A DNA stretch of 64,000 nucleotides from Thiodiazotropha sp040793985 (GCA_040793985.1 JBFNJI010000018.1:135529-199528), one strand, 5' to 3'; numbered from the stretch's first letter, positions 1 through 10,607 are shown. Translations and numbers: made by a program. Notes: generated from the letters alone by a model not told the origin.

Positions 1-172
1 AGATGCCTTCCACGGGAAGCTGGCGCTTCAACCACGACCAACCACTGGGCCTTTTCTTGCGCTGCAACTCACTGACCAATCGATCGAACGCAGCAACCAC
101 TAGCTGCTGATGAGGATCAGGCTGAAATCCACTTTGTAGCAGTTGTTCTTGGTAGTGTTCGTGGAGAGACAA
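1..172 (-). CDS. zapE: Cell division protein ZapE (AFG1-like ATPase), N-terminal fragment
   Basis: This is an open frame directly downstream of chpC that runs off the left edge of the window. The translated fragment contains HYQEQLLQSGFQPDPHQQ and ends in KRQLPVEGI, which resembles the N-terminus of ZapE just before its Walker A loop. ZapE is a P-loop ATPase that associates with the division ring. No ATG is available after the chpC stop at 197-199, so a TTG at 170-172 is the likeliest start, with an ATT at 182-184 as a weaker alternative. The ATPase core lies outside the window. The family call rests on about 55 residues and the start is uncertain. Confidence 0.6.
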   Translation of the reverse strand, partial: MSLHEHYQEQLLQSGFQPDPHQQLVVAAFDRLVSELQRKKRPSGWSWLKRQLPVEGI

Positions 173-196
173 GGGTGGTGAAATGAAAGGTCGAAA

Positions 197-664
197 TCAG
201 TTTACGACATCCAGTACTTGGCGTTCGAACTCATCCAGATCGGGGATAACCGCAGGACTCATATCCAGCTCGACCTGTTGTTTGATCAGTGGGCTGAACT
301 CCTCCTCGGGATTCACCGGCACGATATTGTCGGCACTCACTCTCACCAGGCTCGGTATAGCCTGAACCAGCAGCCCGATATGGGTCAGTTTCTGATTCCT
401 TCCCAGGGTATTCATAACCATGATTCGACCACGATTACCCGGTATCACAACCCTTTCACCCAGCATACCCTCGAATGAGATCACAGGGATGATCACACCA
501 CGCCAGACATAGTTGCCGACAAGCCAATCCGGCATACCCTCATCAGCGGGCTCAGGCAGCTGATATCCGATCACCTCGGCAATCACCGCGTTCGGCAACA
601 GGATTTGAAGCTCGTGTAGCGGGATGAGGACACTTCTGACCTCCTTGACAACGGCTTGGCTCAT
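197..664 (-). CDS. chpC: CheW-like adaptor of the Pil-Chp chemosensory system (ChpC)
   Basis: The product is 155 residues and is one CheW-type domain. It begins with a strand that carries SVLIPLHELQILLPNAVIAEV and contains WLVGNYVWRGVIIPVI, the usual CheW segment around the receptor and kinase contact surface. It is the last chemosensory gene of the operon, and its ATG overlaps the chpA stop by four bases, which indicates translational coupling. CheW proteins are cytoplasmic adaptors that couple receptors to the CheA kinase. In Pseudomonas the corresponding gene is chpC, a second adaptor beside PilI. The CheW call is firm; the exact chpC assignment rests on position. Confidence 0.82.
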   Translation of the reverse strand: MSQAVVKEVRSVLIPLHELQILLPNAVIAEVIGYQLPEPADEGMPDWLVGNYVWRGVIIPVISFEGMLGERVVIPGNRGRIMVMNTLGRNQKLTHIGLLVQAIPSLVRVSADNIVPVNPEEEFSPLIKQQVELDMSPAVIPDLDEFERQVLDVVN

Positions 665-3600
665 AATCTGCTTTCCGCCAGGACCTCATTGATATTATCC
701 AGCAACTCGCTCTCCTGGTAGGGTTTTCCGAGACAGCGTTTGACCCCAAGATCCATCGCGCGCTGCCGGTGTTTGTCACCTACGCGTGAGGAGATCATGA
801 TTATCGGCAGGCCGTAGTAGTCGACCGAGTTGTTGACATGACGTGCCAGTTCGAAGCCATCCATCCGTGGCATCTCTATATCCAACAACATGATATCGGG
901 CACCTGCTCCTGCAGCAGCGCTACCGCTTCCACACCGTCTTTTGCGGTAACCACATCCATGTCGTGGCGTTCCAGCAGGCGACTGGTAACCTTGCGCACG
1001 GTAATAGAATCATCCACCACCATAACACGCAACCTACCCTCGGCCCGTTTTTCCGACGCCTCTTTGACCAAGCTGAGAGGCGATGCCGCATGGGTGGCAT
1101 CCATACGCACCAAGGAAGCGAGATCGAGTATCAGGGCCACCCTGCCATCGGCCAGTATGGTTCCACCGGTAATCCAGCGCACGCTGCCGACCTGCTTGCC
1201 CATCGACTTGACCACCACCTGCCTGCTGCCAAGCAGTTCGTCGACCTGCAAAGCGGCCTGGTGTTCACCGGTCTGCAGCAGCAGCAAGGGTAGCCAGCGC
1301 GTGGTTTCGGGTATCTCATGCTGCCCCATACCCATCATGCGACCAAGATAGCTGACCTTGTAACGCTTGCCGCCATAGGCAAAACCATCCTGTCCCCCTT
1401 CGTGACAGGCGATCAGTTCCTGGCGGCGAATCCGTACCACACCGGAGATACTGCCATGGGGAACCGCATACACCTCTTCCCCTACCCGAACCAGGAGGGC
1501 ATCTGAAATTGCCAGGGTAAGCGGCAACCGAATGATAAAACTGGTACCACGACCCGGTTGGGAATCGATCTCCAAGGATCCGCCCAACTGCTTGACCTCG
1601 CTGGTCACAACATCAAGGCCGACACCGCGTCCGGAAATCTGAGTAACCTCCTTGGCGGTACTGAAACCGGGCAGCAACACGCACTGAATGAGATCGTCAT
1701 CGCTGATCTCTGCATTGGCGTCGATCATTCCCTGTTCCAAGGCACGCTTGCGGATGGCTTCGATATCCAAACCCCGGCCATCGTCGGAGAGCGTGATCAG
1801 TACATCCGTCGCCTCACGATCGAGATATAGGGAGATCCTGCCAACCTCCTGTTTCCCGGCCTGTTGGCGGTCCTCCGGGTATTCGATGCCATGGGAGACG
1901 GAGTTGCGTAAGAGATGTTCGAGTACCGGCACCATGCGATTGAGGATGCTGCGGTCGAGTTCGCCCTCGACGCCGAAACACTCGAGATTGGCTCGCTTGT
2001 TCAACTGACCGGCAGTCTGCCGCACCAGCCGCTGCATCCGTGGAACCAGCTGCGCGAATGGTACCATTCGGGTGCGCAGTAATCCGTCTTGGAGATCGGT
2101 GGAGATCCGCGATTGCTGTAGCAGCAGGGTATCCGTCTCGCGTTGCAGATCTCGCAAGGCTTCGTTGATATTGCCCAGGTCATTCACGGTTTCCATCAGC
2201 GCCCTGGAGAGTTGCTGCATGGTTGAGAATCTGTCGAGTTCCAGGGGATCAAACTCGGTCCTATCGCGATCACCCTCGTGTTCCCGTTCCCAGCGATAGA
2301 TGATCTGAGCCTCGGTCTCTATTTCGAGATTCCGCAACTGGGTATGCAGACGCGAAACCGTCTGTTCCAATTCCGAAAGGTTGAAGCCCAGTACGCTGTT
2401 CTGCTGCTCCAGGCGCGCCCTGTAGATACTCACTTCACCGGCGTGATTGACCAGACGATCCATAAGGTCCGCGTTGACGCGCACCTGTTCCTTGCTGGGC
2501 TTGAAGCTCTCCTTGTCCTCTTCCTTTGTCTCGGGTTCCAGCAGCTTCGCTATATCCTCGTTGAAGGGGAGTACCGTGGCTGTTGCAATGATATCCGCGG
2601 TCTCTTCCACCTCTGTGCTGCCACCGCTCTCTGGCACTTCCTGAATCGCCTCCACCAATCCGGTATGGGATGGCGTGGGTTCGCCTCCAAGCAGATTCTG
2701 CAGTTGCTCAACTTCAGTTTCCGATGCTGGCACCTTGCCCGATTTGGCAATACTGTCAATCTGTGAAGCCAAGTGATCGATGGCGTGTCTAACGCTATCC
2801 GTGACAGTGTCAATCGGATCGATCTCCTTTTCGGCCAAAGCTGTCATCACCGACTCAACGGCATGACTCAGATCACCCACCGGCATGATACCCGCAAGCC
2901 TGGCGCTCCCTTTCAGGGTATGCAGATTACGCTGCACATCTTCAATGGCCTCGTGATCCTCAACGTCGTCCAGCCACTGCTGATAACTGCTCTCGATATG
3001 TTCGATGAACTCTTTAGCCTCTTCGGTAAAAATCTGCACCAACTCTTGATCTTCACCCACATCCAGAAGCACTTCGTCATGCATGAGCATGAACGATTCA
3101 TCGGTCTCATCGGCAGCCTGATCCTTGATGCCATCGAGGTTGAAGCTCTCGAAGGGAATCTCCAGGTCCTCCTCATCAACTGCCGGCAAGTCACCCTCAT
3201 CGACAGTCTCTTCGGATGTCTCTAGCTCCTCTTCCAGATCCTGCTCTATGAGCTCCTCGATGGAATCCTCTTCCAAAGAGGCACCTTCAACAATCACCTG
3301 GATCTGTTCAATCAACTGGTCGCCACGCTGAACCTTGCCGCTCGTGGCTGCATTTTCGGTCTGGGTGGCAATCAGGTCGATTGCCTGCCGGGTAATCGCG
3401 AGGACCTGATCACTGGTATCAATCTGTCCTCTGTGCACACCATCGATCAACGACTCCATGGCGTGGCTGAGATCACCCACCGGTTCAATACCGGCCAGGC
3501 GCGAACTGCCCTTGATGGTATGCAATGCGCGCTGCATGCCGTCCAGGCTAGTGTGATCGGACGGCAGATCACACCATTGACTGTAGCTCGTCTCCAGCGC

Positions 3601-6600
3601 TTCCAATAACTCCCGGGATTCCTCGATAAAGATCTCGACCAGTTCCGGATCCTCGCTAACCTCAAACAGGTCACCATCATGGAGGAAGCTCATCGGCTCG
3701 TCATAGTATGACGCGGTATCTACCGGTTCTATGTGTTCGGTCTCTGTAATTGCCTCCTCGACCTCTTTCAACTCCTCCGCCAGAGACGCCTCCTTGATTG
3801 CATCCCGCTCCTCCGCCGATTCTGCGTCATCAGCTGCTGCCGGCGATTCCAGGGTCTCCAGAAGGGAGGAGGAGAAGCGTACGTCTCTTCCTGAAGCGGT
3901 ATCATCCACCTGGGTTGCCAGAACATCGAGGGCCTGGCGCACCCTGTTCTGGATGGATGCTTCAGGTTTTAACTCATCTCGTGACAAACGTTCGAAAAGA
4001 TGTTCCAGGGCGTGGCTCAAATCCCCTATCGGATTGATTCCCGCCAACCTGGAACTCCCTTTGAGGGTATGCAGCGAACGTTTGAATTCCTCGTTCAGGC
4101 TGTTGTCCTGGGGTGAATCCACCCATCCCTGGTAGTGCTGTTCGAGATTCTCCAGCAACTCACGTGCCTCTTCGACAAAGATATCCACCAGCTCTTCATC
4201 GCCCTCGACCTCAAACTGCTCCTCATCGAGTTGGTAACTAGCCAGATCCAGGGGATTGGCTTCACTCGCTTCCTGCGCCGCAAGATCTAGCGATTGTTCA
4301 TCTTGCCCACTGTCCTCGACCAGATGTGCATCGCTATCCAGATGAAACGGTACCACGGTGTCATCCGCAACCGCTTCGGCCGGCTCCTCCGGCTGCTCAT
4401 CGATGGCCTCCAGACTGAGCTCAACGACACCGTCTGACTCATTGCCATCACCGGACTTTTGCTCGATCTCAGGTTCATCAAGCGCTTCCAGATTCAGTTC
4501 ATCGACGGAGGCTGAATCACTCTCATCGTCGGTCTGCTGCCCGATCTCAGGTTCATCAAGCGCTTCCAGACTCAGTTCATCGGCGCCGCCGGACTCACTG
4601 TTCTCAAGGAACTGACCGGCGTCAGCATGGTCTTCGGTTTCAGCCTCAGACTGGGCGTCGTCGCTGGAGGGTGCCGATGCCTCTTGCGCTATCTGATCTT
4701 CAACCGGCAACCTGCCCTCAAGCTCCTCAAGGGCGCTGCGCAAACCGCCGAGATAGGTATCGACATGAGGTTCGGGCAGACTCTCTTCCGGTAACCAGCT
4801 GAGTAATTTGCGGATATACGCCACACTGCCACCGAGGAGTTCAAGGCTCTCTTCATCGGCAACCTCCCGCCGCTCGTGCATCGCCCTTGCATAGTCCTCC
4901 ATCGCCTCGCTGAGCATGGCAATTGGGGTGATCCCTGCCATGTGAGCGCTGCCGTGCAGTGTGTGACAGGCACGCACCACGTCTTCTGAAATCAATACCT
5001 CGGTTTTCGCATCCTTAGCCCCGGTTATGAAATTTTCGACCTCAAGCAGATGTTCCTCGGACTCTTCACCGAACACTTCAAGCAGTTCGGAATCAATCTC
5101 GATCTCCAGGTCTGAATCGGTATAGTCCTCGAGCAAACCCTCTTCGCCGGCCTGCTGTGACAAAAGATCTTCGTCATCCTCTGCCAACTCAGTCTCGGCG
5201 GCGATCGTATCTGCGCTCAGCGCTGCACCATCTGTACTTGGCTCAGGCTCATCCGTATCAAATTCAAGACTCGACAGTTCATCGAGACGGGTCTCTATTT
5301 CATTTTCGATATGACTTTCGGTAGCAGCCGTCTCGACATCCCCCTGCGCCTCCTCTTCGGCTTCTGCCTCATCGGTCTCCGCGACACTCTCGACCGTCTC
5401 GTCTTTGTCAAACGCCGACGGCTCTGTGTCGATCTCGAGCGCTGGCGCCTCCTCCGCTGCCTCGTCTGCAGCCTCAACCGGCTCCACTGCCGCAGCGGGC
5501 ATAGGCTTGCCGTCTGCAAGGGCATAGGCCTGGCGTTGCATAAAATCGACGTCCACCTCGGGGTAGATTCCCTGCTCCTGGCAGCTGATCAACTCCGGCA
5601 GCGCATCGACGACGCGATTTAGCAGGTCCATTATGTCGGGCGTGACTTTAATGGTTTCATCGATAACACGGTTCAACATGTTTTCCACGGACCATGCCAA
5701 CTCACCGATCACTTTTGCACCCACCAGTCGGCCACTTCCCTTCAAGGTATGGAACGAGCGCCGGAATGTATTCAATGCATCACTGTCGCCCTGATCGCGT
5801 TGCCACTGCGGTAGATACTGCTGGATCGATGCCAGCTCTTCACGTGCCTCTTCGGTGAAGATTTCAAGAATCTCTGGATCTATATCCTCGAGCATTGGCT
5901 TATCAGCGGAAGCGATTTCAGGCTCCGGTGCCGGTTCGACTTCTGCTTCTCGTTGGAGCTCTGCTTCGCTCTCCAGCGATCCAACCCCATCCGTAGCTGG
6001 CATCTCCACGGCATCCCGGGGAAGAATATCGACCTCCGGTTGAGGCTGTTCGATCTGCAGGCTGCTGGTGCCCATCTCAAGATCGGAGATATCTTCTTCT
6101 TTCAGCTCATAGCCTTCGGTGTGATCCGCGGATTCATCGATTTGGATGTTCTCTGCCGGCTCTGTGTATTGGGATACTTCAACACCGCCCTGACTCAGTA
6201 AACTACTCAGCGATGCCTGGGCGATCGCCATGATCTCCTGTCGATCGCCGGCTCCATCCACCAGGGTCTCGAGATAGTACTCAATACAACTGACCACATC
6301 TGCCAGGGAGTTGAGCTGCTGGCGTTCCGGAATCTGTCCACTGTCGATCAGATAGGTCTGTACGAACTCACCAGTCTGCGACATCAACTCGGCGGCTTCG
6401 CGCAGATTGAGCATGTTCAATGCACCTTCAACCCGCTTGAAACATTCATAGACGTTATGCAAGACAGAGCTGTCGTCCGTTGCCTCGGTAAAACTGATGA
6501 TTGCCTCCTTGGCTTTGGCAATCTCTACCTTCGCTTCCCTGACCGTCTGCTTGATCAGGTTCTGGTATTCACCCTCGGGAAGGCTCTGGATCAGCTCGTC

Positions 6601-7860
6601 TTCGGATGGCAACTCCTCGCTTTGCGGCTGAAAGGTATGCAAGGTGCTCAGGGAGGATTCGACATAGAGGATATCACCCGCCATCTCCATGAGTTCGAAC
6701 TCTTCAGGCAATACCTCCTGTTCCACAAAATTCTTTACCTTGTCCGCCTGCCGGTTCAGCCGCGAACGCAAAGCACCCTGCCCGATCATGCCAAGGGTGT
6801 CTGCCAATTTTCTTATCGGGGCCTCCAGATGCCCCAACATCTCCATATCGGGTTTCTCGTCCCGCATAAAGAGATCGAGGATATCCTTTATCCTGGTTAG
6901 TTCATTGCCGACCGCATCCTTGATCGATTCCGCCAACTCCGCATTGGAGCCGGTCAAGCCCAGTCTGCCCTCTGTCAGTTCATCCTCACTGGGCATCACC
7001 GAATCGAGGTTATAGGCCTCTTTGATCTCTACGATCAGGCTATTTTCAGATTGTGCCCGAGCTATATAGTAGAGCAGGTTCTTGAGCAGCGCTTCCGGCG
7101 GTCTTTCCACCAGCGCCTGCTCGCCACCGTCGATGATTGTCTTCATCCTGCGGTCAAGACGACTGAACAACTGCTTGACGGCAATACCAGGCGCAATAGT
7201 TCCCTCGATCAAACCTTGCATCAAGCCCTCAGCCACCCAGAACAGATGGTGGGCCTGCTCCGTGCCCGAGTTTTGATGCAGGGTTGCGAAAACATCCCGC
7301 AACAGGGGCCAACCGTGGACGGTATCCCGCTTGCGATACCAGCTGAGCAGACCCAGATGGTATTTCTGCCTGATCTGCCTTACCAGTTGCGGCAGCTCCT
7401 CATTGGCGTCGCCATCGGCCCTGACTGTATCGATCTCGGGTTTGAACAGCGCCGCTTCAGATAACAGCGGGGCATCACGCACCGCACGCAGATCATTCAG
7501 CAAAGGCAGAATGATCATCGGGATGTCGACATCACCGCCTTGCAACTTTTCCAGATAGTCGGGGAGTTGAATAAGCGCCAGCATCAAGGCCTCGGCCGCA
7601 TCCTCCTCCTGACGGACCGCGCCCTCCGCCATGTCCCGGACCACCAGCTCCATCTCTTCGGCAAGCATGCTCGGTCCATATACCTGAACCATTTGCAGGA
7701 CACGGGCTATCTGATGCAGGTGGTCACCACATAGGGCAAGGGAGGTGCCATCACCAGGAGACTCCACATGGGCCTCCAGGGCCTGGCGGGCATGACGAAT
7801 GGATACATCCAGTTCATCCTTTACCCAATTCAGCGCACCAAAATCTTGCGCATTACTCAT
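661..7860 (-). CDS. chpA: ChpA, giant hybrid CheA-type histidine kinase with multiple Hpt domains
   Basis: The product is 2399 residues, close to Pseudomonas ChpA. The N-terminal 600 or so residues are helical with no clear phospho-histidine. Five canonical Hpt modules follow, with H-T-(L/I)-(K/H)-G cores near residues 703, 967, 1263, 1446 and 1647. A CheA dimerisation segment lies near 1793. The ATPase domain follows, with an N box (LLRNSVSHG) near 1985, a G box (DDGRGLD) near 2030 and SGRGVGLDVV near 2070. A CheW-like domain and a C-terminal receiver with phospho-acceptor in MLLDIEMPRMDG near 2323 finish the protein. Acidic linkers separate the Hpt domains. It is a cytoplasmic kinase that takes input from PilJ through PilI/ChpC and presumably phosphorylates PilG and PilH. 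In Pseudomonas it controls twitching and surface sensing. Confidence 0.93.
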   Translation of the reverse strand: MSNAQDFGALNWVKDELDVSIRHARQALEAHVESPGDGTSLALCGDHLHQIARVLQMVQVYGPSMLAEEMELVVRDMAEGAVRQEEDAAEALMLALIQLPDYLEKLQGGDVDIPMIILPLLNDLRAVRDAPLLSEAALFKPEIDTVRADGDANEELPQLVRQIRQKYHLGLLSWYRKRDTVHGWPLLRDVFATLHQNSGTEQAHHLFWVAEGLMQGLIEGTIAPGIAVKQLFSRLDRRMKTIIDGGEQALVERPPEALLKNLLYYIARAQSENSLIVEIKEAYNLDSVMPSEDELTEGRLGLTGSNAELAESIKDAVGNELTRIKDILDLFMRDEKPDMEMLGHLEAPIRKLADTLGMIGQGALRSRLNRQADKVKNFVEQEVLPEEFELMEMAGDILYVESSLSTLHTFQPQSEELPSEDELIQSLPEGEYQNLIKQTVREAKVEIAKAKEAIISFTEATDDSSVLHNVYECFKRVEGALNMLNLREAAELMSQTGEFVQTYLIDSGQIPERQQLNSLADVVSCIEYYLETLVDGAGDRQEIMAIAQASLSSLLSQGGVEVSQYTEPAENIQIDESADHTEGYELKEEDISDLEMGTSSLQIEQPQPEVDILPRDAVEMPATDGVGSLESEAELQREAEVEPAPEPEIASADKPMLEDIDPEILEIFTEEAREELASIQQYLPQWQRDQGDSDALNTFRRSFHTLKGSGRLVGAKVIGELAWSVENMLNRVIDETIKVTPDIMDLLNRVVDALPELISCQEQGIYPEVDVDFMQRQAYALADGKPMPAAAVEPVEAADEAAEEAPALEIDTEPSAFDKDETVESVAETDEAEAEEEAQGDVETAATESHIENEIETRLDELSSLEFDTDEPEPSTDGAALSADTIAAETELAEDDEDLLSQQAGEEGLLEDYTDSDLEIEIDSELLEVFGEESEEHLLEVENFITGAKDAKTEVLISEDVVRACHTLHGSAHMAGITPIAMLSEAMEDYARAMHERREVADEESLELLGGSVAYIRKLLSWLPEESLPEPHVDTYLGGLRSALEELEGRLPVEDQIAQEASAPSSDDAQSEAETEDHADAGQFLENSESGGADELSLEALDEPEIGQQTDDESDSASVDELNLEALDEPEIEQKSGDGNESDGVVELSLEAIDEQPEEPAEAVADDTVVPFHLDSDAHLVEDSGQDEQSLDLAAQEASEANPLDLASYQLDEEQFEVEGDEELVDIFVEEARELLENLEQHYQGWVDSPQDNSLNEEFKRSLHTLKGSSRLAGINPIGDLSHALEHLFERLSRDELKPEASIQNRVRQALDVLATQVDDTASGRDVRFSSSLLETLESPAAADDAESAEERDAIKEASLAEELKEVEEAITETEHIEPVDTASYYDEPMSFLHDGDLFEVSEDPELVEIFIEESRELLEALETSYSQWCDLPSDHTSLDGMQRALHTIKGSSRLAGIEPVGDLSHAMESLIDGVHRGQIDTSDQVLAITRQAIDLIATQTENAATSGKVQRGDQLIEQIQVIVEGASLEEDSIEELIEQDLEEELETSEETVDEGDLPAVDEEDLEIPFESFNLDGIKDQAADETDESFMLMHDEVLLDVGEDQELVQIFTEEAKEFIEHIESSYQQWLDDVEDHEAIEDVQRNLHTLKGSARLAGIMPVGDLSHAVESVMTALAEKEIDPIDTVTDSVRHAIDHLASQIDSIAKSGKVPASETEVEQLQNLLGGEPTPSHTGLVEAIQEVPESGGSTEVEETADIIATATVLPFNEDIAKLLEPETKEEDKESFKPSKEQVRVNADLMDRLVNHAGEVSIYRARLEQQNSVLGFNLSELEQTVSRLHTQLRNLEIETEAQIIYRWEREHEGDRDRTEFDPLELDRFSTMQQLSRALMETVNDLGNINEALRDLQRETDTLLLQQSRISTDLQDGLLRTRMVPFAQLVPRMQRLVRQTAGQLNKRANLECFGVEGELDRSILNRMVPVLEHLLRNSVSHGIEYPEDRQQAGKQEVGRISLYLDREATDVLITLSDDGRGLDIEAIRKRALEQGMIDANAEISDDDLIQCVLLPGFSTAKEVTQISGRGVGLDVVTSEVKQLGGSLEIDSQPGRGTSFIIRLPLTLAISDALLVRVGEEVYAVPHGSISGVVRIRRQELIACHEGGQDGFAYGGKRYKVSYLGRMMGMGQHEIPETTRWLPLLLLQTGEHQAALQVDELLGSRQVVVKSMGKQVGSVRWITGGTILADGRVALILDLASLVRMDATHAASPLSLVKEASEKRAEGRLRVMVVDDSITVRKVTSRLLERHDMDVVTAKDGVEAVALLQEQVPDIMLLDIEMPRMDGFELARHVNNSVDYYGLPIIMISSRVGDKHRQRAMDLGVKRCLGKPYQESELLDNINEVLAESRL

Positions 7861-7944
7861 ACTTGGCGCACCCCATTCAGGTTTGTGGATGAGATCTCTG
7901 TGGCCATACGCAAACGCCTATGCATCTATCAATGATCCCCGCCC

Positions 7945-9984
7945 CTAGGAAGGCAAGCGGAATCCGGCAACGGATTTCTGTAGCTGATCTGAGAGATCCG
8001 CCAACATACCGATGGAGTTCGCCGTCTGATGTGTGCCCTCCGACGTCTGATTGGTGATCTCCTGGATGACACTCATGGTATCTTTCACCGTCACAGACTG
8101 ATCAGACTGATCCTGTGCCGAGGAAGCAATCTTGCCGGTCAGGTCGGCGATGTATTGGGATACGCTCTCGATCTCTTTCAAGGCTTCACCGGCGTTCTCC
8201 GCCAGGGTTGCCCCCTTGACCACACCTGAAGTGCTCGCTTCCATCGAGGTCACCGCCTCGTTGGTATCGGCCTGGATGGTCTTAACAAGCGCCTCGATCT
8301 GCTTGGTGGCGTTGATGGAACGTTCAGCAAGACGCTGTACCTCGTCAGCAACCACAGCGAAGCCGCGTCCTGCCTCACCGGCCATGGCCGCCTGCATGGC
8401 GGCGTTCAAGGCCAGGATATTGGTCTGGTCCGCGATGTCGTCAATCAGCTCCACGATGTCACCGATCTCCTGGGAGCTTTCACCAAGGCGCTTGATACGT
8501 TTCGAGGTCTCCTGGATCTGCTCACGTATGTTGTCCATACCCGTGATCGTGCTACGCACGGTCTCGGCGCCGGTGCTGGCGATCTCCACTGAGCGTTTCG
8601 CAACCTCCGCAGATTCGGTGGCGTCATTGGACATCTGATCGATGGCCTGGGTCATGGTCTTGATCGACTCATTGGCCTGAGTGATCTGTTCAGCCTGATG
8701 TTCACTGGCTTCGGCAAGGTGCATGGCCGTGGCGCGACTCTCCTGGGTCGCCCCGGAGACCTGCTCGGAAGTCGTATTGATGGTGGTTACCAGCTCACGC
8801 AGCGCTTCGATGGCATAGTTGATGGAGTCGGCGATCGCACCGGTGATATCCTCTGTAACACTTGCGGTTACCGTCAGGTCGCCATCCGCAAGATCGCCCA
8901 TTTCGTCGAGGAGCTGGAGGATGGCTTTCTGGTTCGCCTCGTTCTGTTTCTTGCTTGCCTGCTCCCGACGCTGTGCGTCAAGAATCAACTGCACACCCAA
9001 CAACACCAGAAAGATCACTGCTACAAGACCGAACACAGCGATCATGACCGGACCGGCCTTCAACCCGAGAATGGCAAAACGACCCGGCGATTCACCATAG
9101 GCGGCAATCAGCTCTTCTGCCGCGGTACTGACACTATCCGATGAGGTATTGACCACGGAAGCCGCTTCAAGAGCCGGCAAAACATCGGGGATATTTTCGA
9201 TGATCTCGGTCGCATTATCGTTAATGGTCGCAAACAGGGTCGATACGTCGGCCAATCTCTGTTTCGCGATCTTGTCGGTTACCTGGGCAATACCCAGCTC
9301 CCTGTCGCCCTTGATCAATCCTTCCAGGATCCGTCCGAAGTAGTCAGCGTCGCGGCTGAACTGATCGATGGCCGCAGCGGTCTCCTGGCCACCTTCGAGG
9401 ACCAGGTTGACGTTCGAATTGATACGCTGTATCAACATCTCCTGCTCAGTGGCGATATAGATCAGGCGCCTTGGTGCGTTACTGTTAATCAAAACTTCCG
9501 CTAACTCTTCCGATAGCTCCTGCAGCTGTGGGACGAACTCGGAAATCACCGCAGAAAACTCATCGATGGCCAAAATATTCTCCTGGGCCTTCAAGATTTC
9601 ATCGATGTTGCCCTGAAGTTCCAGCCATTTGTTTTCTAGGTTTCTTACCGCCGGCATGACCTCTAAGGGCGAGCCCGGAAGGCCCTCGCTCTTTGATCCG
9701 TTCTTCAACTCCCACATGATGTTATCGAAGCGATCGCGGCTCTGCTTCAACGGCGTGAAGGATTGGAGCTGACCACGTGCGGCGGAAATCGCATACTTTG
9801 CGATTCGCTGGGCCAATACCTGCTGCTCGGCGGCACGAATCAGATATTGCTCGTCATAGGACTCACGCTGGGTGGTATGCAAGAAGGTTATCAGTGCAAG
9901 GATAAGACTCACCAAAACCAATATGGCGAAAATGGTGATGACCTTGTTGGAGGGCAACGTACTACCCACGCGTCTACCTTTCAT
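7945..9984 (-). CDS. pilJ: PilJ, methyl-accepting chemotaxis receptor for twitching
   Basis: The product is 679 residues. A transmembrane helix lies near residues 15-35, followed by a large periplasmic region with two PilJ-type helical repeats (each with a YLIRAAEQQVLAQRI or YIATEQEMLIQRI core). A second membrane helix lies near 308-331. A HAMP-like segment and a long cytoplasmic coiled coil follow, with the signalling hairpin near 518-554 (ALNAAMQAAMAGEAGRGFAV). PilJ is the inner-membrane receptor that feeds ChpA in the Pil-Chp pathway and in Pseudomonas interacts with the pilin. It lies 53 bp after pilI and 84 bp before chpA. The methyltransferase gene pilK, found at that junction in Pseudomonas, is missing. 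Confidence 0.93.
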   Translation of the reverse strand: MKGRRVGSTLPSNKVITIFAILVLVSLILALITFLHTTQRESYDEQYLIRAAEQQVLAQRIAKYAISAARGQLQSFTPLKQSRDRFDNIMWELKNGSKSEGLPGSPLEVMPAVRNLENKWLELQGNIDEILKAQENILAIDEFSAVISEFVPQLQELSEELAEVLINSNAPRRLIYIATEQEMLIQRINSNVNLVLEGGQETAAAIDQFSRDADYFGRILEGLIKGDRELGIAQVTDKIAKQRLADVSTLFATINDNATEIIENIPDVLPALEAASVVNTSSDSVSTAAEELIAAYGESPGRFAILGLKAGPVMIAVFGLVAVIFLVLLGVQLILDAQRREQASKKQNEANQKAILQLLDEMGDLADGDLTVTASVTEDITGAIADSINYAIEALRELVTTINTTSEQVSGATQESRATAMHLAEASEHQAEQITQANESIKTMTQAIDQMSNDATESAEVAKRSVEIASTGAETVRSTITGMDNIREQIQETSKRIKRLGESSQEIGDIVELIDDIADQTNILALNAAMQAAMAGEAGRGFAVVADEVQRLAERSINATKQIEALVKTIQADTNEAVTSMEASTSGVVKGATLAENAGEALKEIESVSQYIADLTGKIASSAQDQSDQSVTVKDTMSVIQEITNQTSEGTHQTANSIGMLADLSDQLQKSVAGFRLPS

Positions 9985-10037
9985 TTAAATTCTCCCGAAA
10001 GCTTATGCCCATGTCCTTACCGGTGTTCCTCATTGCA

Positions 10038-10607
10038 TCAGGTCGCGGCAATTTGAAAGTTCGAATCTTCCGCCAGCGCGGAGAGACTGAATACCGGCCA
10101 AGTCATGCCATCCTGATCAAATTCGAATTGAACATATTTAGAAAACTTCTCGTTAACGGTTTGCGTCCTTCTCGCGGTCTCCCTGGCAAAGTGACGCATA
10201 CCCACCATCTCCCCCACCAAAACGCCGGTCAGCCCGCTTCCCAGGGTGAACACGAGTACCCGGCTACGTCTCCCGCGGCGGGTTTTTCTGCCGATCAGAT
10301 AGAGCTGCAGGTCGATCACGGGTATCAAGGTACCACGCACGTTTGCCACGCCCATCATCCATGGCTTGGAACCGGGTACTGGGGTCAGGGAAGTGGGGTG
10401 ATTGAGGATCTCCTTGACGCCACTCAAGGGTGCGACGAAACGATTCTCGCCCACGTAGAACATCACACCTTCCCAGTAACTCTGGATTAGCTTTCGCTGC
10501 GGTAATCCGTGGGCACTCTCGCGGCAGCGCTGCTCCAACTCTGCCATCAGATCAACCACCGCCTGCGGTGTATCCAGTAGAGCAGGTGCGAGGGTCATAT
10601 CAGGCAT
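10038..10607 (-). CDS. pilI: PilI, CheW-like adaptor
   Basis: The product is 189 residues with a single CheW domain. It has an N-terminal helical segment of about 40 residues, then GVMFYVGENRFVAPLSGVKEI and WMMGVANVRGTLIPVIDL, the conserved CheW strands and receptor-contact loop. It couples PilJ to the ChpA kinase in the cytoplasm. The ATG at 10605-10607 overlaps the end of pilH by eight bases, so the two genes are probably co-translated. The order pilG-pilH-pilI-pilJ is the same as in Pseudomonas, which supports the name. Confidence 0.9.
   Translation of the reverse strand: MPDMTLAPALLDTPQAVVDLMAELEQRCRESAHGLPQRKLIQSYWEGVMFYVGENRFVAPLSGVKEILNHPTSLTPVPGSKPWMMGVANVRGTLIPVIDLQLYLIGRKTRRGRRSRVLVFTLGSGLTGVLVGEMVGMRHFARETARRTQTVNEKFSKYVQFEFDQDGMTWPVFSLSALAEDSNFQIAAT

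Noticed and set aside
5295..5622. Basic and hydrophobic ORFs within chpA in other frames
   Set aside because: They are shadow readings of the Glu/Ala-rich linker of ChpA.
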